Origin: Pigoraptor vietnamica
Taxonomy: Eukaryota; Opisthokonta; Filasterea
Length of the DNA stretch: 16,547 nt
Assembly (NCBI GenBank): GCA_943704525.1
Contig: CALSCQ010000852.1
Span: 1 to 16,547, forward strand
Reading direction: 5' to 3'
This document shows, piece after piece, positions 8,569 to 16,547 of this stretch (position 1 is its first letter; every line of letters starts with the position of its first letter). The position numbers were made by a program, and so were the translations under genes. The notes below the pieces were generated by a model that ran no database searches, was not told where the DNA came from, and saw only the letters and a program-made list of their open reading frames with translations.

Positions 8569-10601
8569 TCAAGCGCGTGCCCGTGCCACTGCGAGCGCGT
8601 CCCGCAGGGGGTCGTCCCCTGCGCACTTGCGGCCGTCGAACCACGACCACTCGGCAGTCGCATACGCAGCGCACATTTGCGATGCGTCCCACACACGCCC
8701 CCCGTGCGCGTTAACCAGCGCACACAGCGCACTGTCGCCTCTCAGCGAATCGATGAACGCTGCAACACGCCGAGCACGCACGAGGTCATCCGCCACGACG
8801 GCGGCGCACGCGGCGTTCACGACACTGCACGCAATGTCCGCCCCTTCGCCCGTCGCGCACGCGACAGTCGACGCCAGCAAGTGCAGGTCACACGCATCCC
8901 ACGGCCGCTCCGATCGCTCGAAGATGGCCGCGCACGTGGAGAGGGCGGCGATGGCGGGCTTCGCGAAAGCGGTGCCACTGGGTTGTCGCTCGTGCCGCCG
9001 CAGCGCCCACCACGCCCGCATCGCCGAAGCGGCCTTTGCGACATCCGTCGGATGAGCACAGGCGGCACACGAAATCAGTTCGGACAAAACGCCGTCAAAC
9101 GAAAATGCGACGGTCGGAAAGGGGCCCTCTGCACTGCCGAGGAATGCATAGTCGCTCTCGTCCACGTGACCGCTCTCTCTCTCGTCCGCAAGAAGCGCGG
9201 AGAGGGACGCATCGCACGCCGAAAACACGTCGAGCGGGCGGTCGCACAGCTACAAAGATGTGCTAAGTTACTCTTACACCGCAGGGCACAGCGATCGATG
9301 GCACACCGGCACTCACCTCACACACCGTCGCCCACACCGCACCAGGCACATACAGCTCCAGCGATGCCACGTACTGACGCACCGCCGTCGCCGCATCGAA
9401 CGCGCAGAACGCGCGTGCTGTCATGCACTGCACGCCCGCGATTACCCGCCTTCGCGCCACGTGATCCTCCGCATGTGCATCCGACGGGCGAAAGTGGCGC
9501 GCGAGGCCGTCTTGTGCCGCATTGAGACAACGGGCAACATCGCGCACGCGCCTCCTCTCAGCAAGCCCTGCGCACAGCAGCAAGATTACGAACGGTTCCA
9601 AGCACAGGCTGTTGTGACAACAGTAGGTGAAGTAGTGACATTCGTAAGTTAGAAAAGGAACGCTGCACTCCTTCAGCGCCATGCTCGCTGCGTGAAGCAG
9701 GCGTGCGTGCGCACATGCGTGTGCGTGCGCGCTCCCATGACAGACAAGTCAGCCCACGCACCGTTCACCGCCGCGAGAAGTAGGGTAACGCCCGATTTGT
9801 CGCCACGCGCGAGACACCTGTCCCCGGTGGACTGCCAGTAGAGTGCGTCTGCGCGTGTGTGCGTGCGGTTGCTTAGACAAACATGCTTGTGCGCACATAA
9901 CACACAAATAGTTAGTGATGGAACCGTGCGGCGAGCCGGCGTGCAAGGCTCTCAACACACTCCGCAGAGATCAGATTGCATGCAACAAACGCAGCGCAGT
10001 CCTTTTTCCCACAGCACCTGCGAGCACTGCGTCCTTTGGCACTCCCTTGTGCGACTGCCCCTGCTGCCCCTGCGTGGCCTCGCTCGGCTGGTGCGGCTGC
10101 GCCTTGTTTGGGGACGCAGTGGTAGAGCCGCGCGGAGAGTGTGTGGGCGCGTGTGCGTCTGCGCGCGCCTTCGCTTCCTTCAAGTGCTTGGCGCTCTTCA
10201 GGTGCGCGCCGAGCGTAGCCTCGCTCGCAAACTTCTTTTTGCACACGTCGCAATAGAGAGACAGAGACGCCTCAAGCGCGCTCTCGGCAGAGGCGGGAGA
10301 CGAAGGCACGGACGGCGCCTTATGTGAGGGCGACGCGCGCAGTCCGACGTCAGCTGTTCTCATAATGAGCTGAGGGGGCGCGGGGAGGGAGAAGAGAGGG
10401 CTGGCCCATTCGAACGGGCGCCGCACTGCGCTGCAAACAACGGGAAGAATGCCTCAGATAATGCGATGCACTGAGGGTTTCACGCCAATTCCCAATAGCA
10501 CACACACACGCGCACACGCGCAAGCACACACCGTCCTGCGCATGCTCCGCAGCGGCAGACTCCGGAAGAGCGGCGAGGAGGCTCTCGAGCGACGACGACA
10601 T
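8569..10601 (-). CDS. Matrin/jaz-type C2H2 zinc-finger protein of unknown function
   Basis: Proposed exons on the minus strand: 10601-10530, 10369-10018, 9848-9762, 9687-9317, 9249-8569, giving 520 aa. One zinc finger is clear: Cys64-X2-Cys67-X12-His80-X5-His86 in the YCDVCKKKF...HLKSAKH context, the spacing of matrin/U1/jaz fingers that often bind RNA. A basic, Gln/Ser-rich linker follows (to about residue 140). The remaining about 380 residues are Ala/Leu/Cys-rich and look helical (YWQSTGDRCLARGDKSG, LEPFVILLLCAGLAE, YVPGAVWATVCEL), perhaps helical repeats; I do not recognise the family. Exon 1 and its donor are uncertain: the acceptor at 10370 has a good pyrimidine tract, but another at 10431 is possible and translation could start at the ATG near 10363. 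The intron 9849-10017 contains an attractive out-of-frame stretch, so that junction also needs transcript support. The gene is divergent from adenylosuccinate lyase. Confidence 0.75.
10499..10531. repeat. Short CA/CG tract at the zinc-finger gene intron 1 donor
   Basis: On the sense strand the sequence is GTGTGTGCTTGCGCGTGTGCG, running straight from the predicted donor. Three GT positions within four bases make the exact end of exon 1 ambiguous (10530-10532). Confidence 0.6.
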
Positions 10602-10794
10602 GCCTTGCAGCAGCCCGTGAGCCCGTGTGACTGTTTAAAATTTAGTTTCAAAGCGGGTGAGCCAGTCGGCAGTAACAGCCTGGGTAACATGGGCTCTGCA
10701 CGTGGTGAGTCATACCGAATGAGGGTCTTGCTCTAAGAAGTCGCCACGAGCACTTTTCGCCCTGTCCACTCTCGCCACACAGCTTTTCACGAAG
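10602..10794. promoter_or_regulatory. Compact divergent promoter, zinc-finger gene and ADSL
   Basis: Only 193 bp separate the two start codons. The stretch holds an AT-rich TTTAAAATTTAG near 10633-10644, close to the zinc-finger side, and an AP-1-like TGAGTCA at 10706-10712, 83 bp upstream of the ADSL ATG. A pyrimidine-rich stretch (about 10756-10788) precedes the ADSL start. Shared regulation is possible but is not shown by the sequence. Confidence 0.6.
10706..10712. promoter_or_regulatory. TGAGTCA, AP-1/Gcn4-type site
   Basis: A perfect heptamer in the divergent promoter. Gcn4-type bZIP factors use this site on purine and amino-acid genes in fungi; a like role here is only inference, and a 7-bp match can be chance. 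Confidence 0.35.
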
Positions 10795-13680
10795 ATGGCG
10801 ACGCGCACCGACGTGTACTCGAGCCCGCTGGCCAGTCGCTATGCGAGGTGCGTAGGGACGTGCGCTGTAGTGCATCAAGTGGCTGGTGCTCCTGGACCAT
10901 AGAGAGTGTTGCTCTTGCGTGCATGCTCCTGCGTTTGAAGTCGACTGCTTGGGCCAATGCGTGTGCTGTGGGGGAGTCGACTGCTTGGGCCGATGCCGTG
11001 CGGTGTGTGTGGTGCGCTGGTCTGACTATTGCTTATTCGGGACGCAGCAAGGAGATGGCGCATTTGTTTTCCGATGACAAGAAATTCCAGACATGGCGGT
11101 GAGCTCTCTTGCGTTCGCGCTGCACTCTCCAACTGCCGCAATGTTCACCCTTTCCAATGTCCACGCACAGCAAGCTGTGGATCTGTCTCGCGAAGGCGGA
11201 GAAGGAGCTCGGCCTCGACATCACCGACGAACAGGTGTGGTTTGCATGAGGTCTGCGTTGAGGTCCTTGGGCACTCGTGCTGTCGGACAGGGTGCATGGA
11301 AGCAGATGGGTGCATGGTAGCACTATGATGTGAATGAGTGTATATGGAGTGGCGTTGCACACTGGGCTTGTGTTACAACGTGCGCCGTGTGGCGTTGCTG
11401 AGAGAGGCGCTGCTGTGAATGAGTGTATATGGAGTGGCGTTGCACACTGGGCTTGTGTTGCAGCGTGCTTTGGACGCTACTGAGGCGGTCTTTTGTGCAC
11501 GGCAGATTGCCGAAATGGAGGCAAATGTGACGAACATCGACTATGCGCTGGCTGCGGCGGAGGAGAAGAAGCGCCGCCACGATGTCATGGCGCACGGTGA
11601 GGGCGCGTGAGGACGTACGCTAGTGGCCGCCGAGGCGTGTGGCCGTGTGCACACGCGTGTGCTTGTGTGCGCTGTCAGCAGTGACATCACTGCCCCGTTA
11701 CTTCGCCATCCTTCGCTTTGTCCATAGTTCATTCTCTTTATTTCCGCAGTGCATACCTTCGCCGTGTGCTGTCCTCGCGCGGGTCCCATCATCCACCTCG
11801 GCGCGACGTCGTGTTACGTCGGCGACAACACGGACCTTATTGTGATGCGCGATGCCTTTGACCTCCTGTGGGTTCCATTGCGAGGGCTCCGATGTGGAGT
11901 GTGTGTGTGTGTGTGTGTGTGTGCGTGTGCGTGTGTGTGTGTGCGCGCGCGCGCGTGTGTGTGTGTGTGGGGCCTTTCGACGGCTCAGTAGCGTAGTGTG
12001 TTGAGCGCTCCTTGCCTCTCTGTCGCGCGGATATTCTCTCTCGCAGTTGTCATGTGTCACATACAGAAGTCGCCGGACACATTGTTCGGCGCTCACGTGA
12101 CTCACTTGCGCGTCCAATTGCCGTTTACCTCAGCATTCCCAAGCTCGTCCGGTGCATCGATCGCCTTGGCGCATTTGCGCGGGAACACCGGGCGCTTGCC
12201 ACGCTCGGCTTCACCCACTTCCAGCCGGCGCAGCTGACGACGGTCGGGAAGCGCGCGTGCCTGTGGATCCAGGTGCGAGGATGGGCCGCGCAGCATGACG
12301 TTACCCAATTGCGCGACGTGCTGTTATGATCGCCAATTCGCCTTGCTCACTGATCGACACGGCAGGACCTTCTCATGGATCTGCGCAACATCACGCGCGC
12401 CCGCAACGACCTCCGCTTCCGCGGCGTGAAGGGGACGACAGGCACGCAGGTGTGTGTTCTTCGGCTGTTGTGCGAGGGCGTCCGCTGCTTGTGCAAAAGT
12501 CTCTGGCCAGTGGCGCCCTCTGATGCCTTCGTGCGTTGAGGCAGTTGCTCTTTGCATTTGAGGGAATGGGCGTGTGAACATCGATTCTAACAGGCGTGGT
12601 GCAGGCGAGCTTTCTGTCGCTCTTTAACGGCGACCACGACAAGGTGGAGCGGCTTGACGAGCGCGTGACGGCGCTTGCGGGCTTCTCTTCGGCGTTTATC
12701 GTGACCGGGCAGACGTACTCGCGCAAGGTGGACGCCGACTGCCTCGCTGCTCTCGCAAGCCTTGGCGCGACGGTGCACAAGCTGGCGACGGACATTCGCC
12801 TTCTAGCACACCTCAAGGAAGTGGAAGAGCGTGGGTGCCTGCGTGTGCTATATCGGCCTGCTTGTGCTCTACCGCCTCGTGTGCTGCACCGACCTTGTGC
12901 TCTAACAGCCTCCGTGTGCTGTAACGGCACCCAGTGCTGTAACGGCCCCCGTGTGCTGTGACGGCCGCAGGCGCACCTTTTCTGCTTTCCTCCGTCTCCC
13001 TTGCAACCACATCTCTCGTACATTACGCCATTCCCGCGGACATGTGATGCATCCCCGCCTGCGCAGCGTTCGAGAAGGACCAGATTGGGTCGAGTGCGAT
13101 GGCCTATAAGCGCAACCCCATGCGCTCTGAGCGATCGTGCTCCATTGCGCGCCACCTGATGACGCTTGTCGGCGACGCACACCACACGGCCGCCGTGCAG
13201 TGGATGGAGCGCACGCTGGACGACAGCGCCATCCGCCGTGTGGCCATTGCGGAGGCCTTTCTGTCCGCGGACGCGCTCCTCGTGCTGGTGCAGAACATCG
13301 CCGAGGGGCTCGTCGTGTACCCGATGGTCATCGCGCGGCACATTCGCGACGAGCTCCCGTTCATGGCGACGGAGAACGTGATTATGGCGATGGTGAAGAA
13401 GGGCGGCGACCGCCAGCAGTGCCACGAGGAGATCCGCGTGCTGTCGCAGCAGGCGGCGGCGGTGGTCAAGATGGAGGGCAAGCCCAACGACCTCATCGAC
13501 CGCATCCGCGCGAGCGAGTACTTTGCGCCCATCCGGGGTGAGCTGGACGCGCTGCTGGACCCTGCGACGTTCGTTGGTCGCGCGCCGCAGCAAGTGGAGC
13601 GCTTTCTTGACGCCGAAGTGGCGCCGGCACTTGCGCCGTACCAGGCCGCCCTCGGGGGCAAGTCTGAGATCAGCATCTGA
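10795..13680 (+). CDS. ADSL: Adenylosuccinate lyase (EC 4.3.2.2)
   Basis: Exons: 10795-10847, 11048-11098, 11171-11234, 11506-11596, 11750-11867, 12134-12272, 12366-12449, 12605-12830, 13067-13680, giving 479 aa (human 484). The enzyme acts twice in purine synthesis, releasing fumarate from SAICAR and from adenylosuccinate. It is a homotetramer of the fumarase/aspartase superfamily. Seen in order: SSPLASRYA at the N-terminus, RRHDVMAH (His81, His86), [28 protein letters not shown] with His154 as the expected general acid, [21 protein letters not shown], and the flexible signature loop [15 protein letters not shown] with the catalytic serine at 284/285. The loop has Ala288 where the animal enzyme has Pro, but it still fits the fumarate lyase pattern GSxxMxxKxN. 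The C-terminal RLDDS-like (TLDDSAIRR), ENVIMAMV and [12 protein letters not shown] blocks are complete. The animal-like sequence is closer to this form than to the bacterial one. Confidence 0.97.
10939..10996 (+). repeat. 36-bp period duplication in ADSL intron 1
   Basis: A 22-bp segment (AGTCGACTGCTTGGGCC then AATGC or GATGC) occurs at 10939-10960 and 10975-10996 with one mismatch. Confidence 0.85.
11329..11468 (+). repeat. 85-bp period duplication in ADSL intron 3
   Basis: A 46-bp segment at 11329-11374 is repeated exactly at 11414-11459. Similarity continues another 9 bp with two differences, and those differences turn ACAAC in the first copy into GCAGC in the second, making a TTGCAG acceptor-like site ending at 11463. 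Confidence 0.9.
11899..11969 (+). repeat. 71-bp alternating TG/CG tract in ADSL intron 5
   Basis: An uninterrupted alternating purine-pyrimidine run of (TG)n with a GCGCGCGCGC core near 11944-11955. It starts 32 nt after the predicted donor at 11868 and is a strong Z-DNA candidate. Confidence 0.9.
12841..12965 (+). repeat. Degenerate minisatellite in ADSL intron 8
   Basis: About seven imperfect units of 16-19 bp share a core like CGTGTGCTGTAACGGC (for example at 12913-12929 and 12950-12964). The array ends at CGGCCGCAG, which resembles an early acceptor; phase and family alignment place the used acceptor at 13066. Confidence 0.8.
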
Positions 13681-14001
13681 GAGAATGAAAGGCCGGCGGC
13701 TACTGAATTTGAGCGGCAAGTCTCCCATTGGCGCCCGAGAAAGAAGGCTCCAACGGCAGCCGCACTGCAGCAGGCTGTCTTTCAACGCCTCCTCTCGAAC
13801 ACTTCGTTCGGCGTTCAGTCTCATCATGCTTGCTTGCACACATCGCTGTCGTGGTGACACTTCCTGTTACACATACAGCGGGTAACTCTTACGTTGCATG
13901 CTGAATCTTAGGTCAGTGAACGAGATAATATATTCTTTACACTTTGTACAACGCAAGCACCGTCAGTCCCGCAAACGGCCGCTGCGACAGTTCGGATGTT
14001 C
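13681..14001. other. Convergent 3' region between ADSL and the hydrolase-like gene
   Basis: The 321 bp hold both 3' UTRs. No AATAAA occurs on either strand; the AT-rich stretch GAGATAATATATTC near 13921-13935 may serve in 3'-end formation. ORFs here are short and not supported. Confidence 0.6.
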
Positions 14002-16547
14002 CTACGCGCATGCACACGACAAGTGCGTGCAGGTGAGACGGGACGCGCCCGTATCGTCGAGGGTGCACGTGACAGACGTCGCGACCGCCCCCTCACTGGC
14101 CGGCGTCCAGTCGGGGACGTAGAACACGTCCACGGATTCAAGCGGCGCACCGGCCACTGCCCACGTCACCTTCGAATCCGACAGCGCGAAGTCCGAAAAG
14201 CGCTGCGCGGACATGGTCACAAACTTGGCCGCCTCCCCCAGCACGACCAGCGCAGTGCCGTCGGCAAATGCAATGGGCGGGGCGATCACGTGATATGCGA
14301 AGGGCACTTGCGCGGACATGGCCGGCTGCGGCACGGGATTGAGCAACAGAGGGCTGTCTGACGCGAAGACGCTGACCGCAGGCGCGTCCAGAAACGCAAA
14401 GTAATCAAACGACGCCATGGATGCGCCCGAGGGGAGATCGACGTCCGGGGGGTACAGCTTGTCGACCGTGGCCGTGTCCAGGTACGTGGCAACCACGTAC
14501 GTCCAGACAAGCGAGCCATGCGTCGAGTACGTTGTCCCCACGTGGAACGGAATCGTCCACATCGCGCGGGAGAGTTCTCCGCCGCCGCCATGAATCGCAG
14601 AGAACGTCGACCGGAACGACGCGTCCGGGGGGAAGAAAGGGCGGTCGGGCTTGAGGAGGAGGCCGTCGTCGTTGCACGCCCGCATGACGAGGTCTGAGGA
14701 GGGGTTGGGGTTAGCGCACGGGTGCGACACGTGTAGCAGAACACACACCCACACACCCACACGCTGACGACACAACCCACCCCTGTCCATCGAACCGATC
14801 TTGTCAGAGGGACCCACAGGCCCAGCACTCAGCGACGAAATGAGCGCCTCGAGCAGCGTGTTGGGTTCCAGGCACCCCGACGGGTAGCTGAGCACAACAG
14901 CGAGTGAGAACCGAGCGATTAACGATGTTACGCGCAGAAGGTAGAACAAATAGAGAGCGGCACCACGCCAATCAACTCACCGGCAACCAGTCTCATTGCG
15001 CGAGCTCCAAAAGTCATCCTGGAAAGGGGGAAGCCCGCGAAAGCCAAATGAGCCACGGAAAAGGGACCGAGAAAAAGGGGGTGCCGGTGTAAGTGTAGCG
15101 GGTGCATACCTTGAAGGGGAAGAGACCGACAGACCACACAAGCAATGACGTCAGCCCAATGTCCCACGCCTCCAGACTCGGCCGGTAGTCGTGCCTGCGC
15201 CACCAATGGACCAACGCAGACACACTCAGCCGACCCACTCAGCCCAACATTAGGCAAGCGTTTGCTTTCATATATAACAGCGCGGAACGGCCAACAGAAA
15301 GCACGCATACACGCAACCCACCGTGCGCGTGCATGGGTGACCTGGGGGATTTCCGTCGACTGGAGCATCTGCCCGGGTGTCGCCATGCAGTACTCAATCG
15401 TGAGCCCCATGGCGGCGGCCGCGTTGCCCATGGCGACCAGCCACGTGCGCGCGGCGGTGACGTTCGAACGGAGGAATTCCATGCCCTGGAACGTCGTGAT
15501 CAGCCAATCCTGCTCGTACACGGCGAGATTCCACGCGTCCCTCGCGCCCGACATCATCTCCAGATAGACGCCTGGGTGCAGGGCGAGCGCAGATTAGCAA
15601 CGAGTGCGGTGCAGCGCGAGTGGAGTGATGGTATTCGTCTTTAAAGATGATGCACGCAGTTATCGCGGGGCGACACGGAGTTATCGCGGGGCGACAACAA
15701 AAGGAGTGGTCTGCAGTGACGGAGAAGATCGACTTAGTAAGCACGCACCTTCGTCAAGCGGGACGCAGAAGCCGTTCTCGCACTTCATACTGTGGCGCGC
15801 GGCGTACTCTGTCGTCTCGTCAAAGTAGTTTGCGTGGAGCACCGTCGGCATTCCCCGCAGCGTCCAGTTGAAGCCGTCGGGGAAGTAGTCCGTGCGCGGC
15901 CGCCACACGTTCATTCCGCCCGCGGGCGCCTTCTGGTACCAGAACGAGTCGTATTGAACGTAGGCGACGGGCACGCCGATGCCCCGGAGGTATGCCGCGA
16001 CGTCCTCCAGCGTCTCCTCATACGACACAGAGGAATTCTCCGTCTGGTACGAATAGTACGCGCCGTTGTCCTGGAGGGCCAAACGGACGACATGCACGTA
16101 TGAAGTTGAGCCATCACAATAGAGAAGTGCAGTGATGGGCGATGGACACGACTTGGCGCAATATCTACGGCCACGCAAACATACCCGCGCGCGGCCACCA
16201 AGACACACGGACACACACGCACGTACTAACGCAAGCACATGGAGCAAACGCAACACATGAAGAATACACGAACACAAGAAAATGATCACACGAACGGGTG
16301 ATCGCAAAAACCCACCGTCCAGTATCCGAGGTGCGACACGACCACATCTGCGTCGGGTCGCGTGGGTGCCTTCCCAGATCGCCGCAGGAGCGCGCTTCCC
16401 CACGCAGCCATTGCCTCGTGCACAGTGTCTCCGACAAAGAGGACGGTGGTGTGCGCAAAACCGCGCGGAATATCCGATGTGAGGCCGCTGAGGCCGCATG
16501 CGAAGGCGCCGTCGAGGGACTTGGACACGGACTGCGTGCATCGAAAC
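14002..16547 (-). CDS. Probable secreted glycoside-hydrolase-like protein, 5' end missing
   Basis: Exons on the minus strand: >16547-16316, 16070-15749, 15571-15322, 15194-15110, 15018-14981, 14887-14781, 14693-14002. They give 574 aa in one frame; the N-terminus lies beyond the window. Seen: a domain with SKSLDGAFACGLSGLTSDIP and WGSALLRRSGK, then SHLGYWTDNGAYYSY, VAYVQYDSFWYQK (Asp118 of the fragment), AVYEQDWL (Asp206), GLTIEYCMATP, QSTEIPQVT, a WDIGLTSLLVW segment, SSLSAGPVGPSDKIG and GLLLKPDRP, then a beta-rich C-terminal part. The alternation of strand-like segments ending in Asp with aromatic residues, and the GPVGPSDK motif, suggest a TIM-barrel glycoside hydrolase distantly like the GH31/GH36 clan; the exact family and substrate are unknown. 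N-glycosylation sequons (NSS, NWT, NVT) and several cysteines fit a secretory or lysosomal protein. All six junctions keep phase. Confidence 0.8.
15658..15696. repeat. 21-bp period duplication in hydrolase-like gene intron
   Basis: The 18-mer AGTTATCGCGGGGCGACA occurs at 15658-15675 and again at 15679-15696, inside the intron 15572-15748. Confidence 0.85.

Noticed and set aside
12391-13860. A 489-aa minus-strand ORF antisense to ADSL
   Set aside because: It runs across two ADSL introns and an intergenic stretch without any motif, while the plus strand holds a clear ADSL. It is a composition shadow.
13898-14122. Plus-strand ORF of 74 aa over the 3' end of the hydrolase-like gene
   Set aside because: It overlaps the supported minus-strand last exon, and no start context or family pattern supports it.

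Overview
The window is nuclear DNA from an intron-rich unicellular eukaryote. Evidence: five of six genes are split by spliceosomal-type introns (67 to about 320 nt, ends GT/GC...AG), Kozak-like start contexts, TATA and AATAAA signals, and proteins of eukaryote-only families. The lineage cannot be fixed from this sequence. Coding DNA is GC-rich and the introns carry long TG/CA microsatellites. Exon limits below were set by hand from reading-frame phase and from protein similarity to family consensus; every listed junction keeps frame.

Layout, left to right. (1) Minus strand, <1-2124: an ERGIC2/Erv41-type cargo receptor, six exons, 3' end cut by the window. (2) 2125-2993: intergenic. (3) Minus, 2994-3950: single-exon protein with ankyrin-like repeats and a candidate N-myristoylation start. 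(4) 3951-4314: short divergent promoter region. (5) Plus, 4315-8410: M1 zinc aminopeptidase of the puromycin-sensitive/cytosolic type, 11 exons, 860 aa. (6) Minus, 8569-10601: matrin/jaz-type C2H2 zinc-finger protein with a long helical C-terminal part, five exons, function unknown. (7) 10602-10794: very short divergent promoter. (8) Plus, 10795-13680: adenylosuccinate lyase, nine exons, 479 aa. (9) Minus, 14002->16547: probable secreted glycoside-hydrolase-like protein, seven exons seen, 5' end cut by the window.

The genes do not form a pathway. They cover ER-Golgi traffic, peptide turnover, purine synthesis and probable carbohydrate processing, and they are packed by alternating divergent and convergent pairs. 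The most unusual content lies in gene structure. Three successive introns split Trp codons around the aminopeptidase zinc site, leaving 27-, 15- and 30-nt exons. Two introns appear to use GC donors. Donors are almost all GTG. Several introns contain local tandem duplications, one of which builds an alternative in-frame acceptor in adenylosuccinate lyase. I found no mobile element, CRISPR array, tRNA or rRNA.
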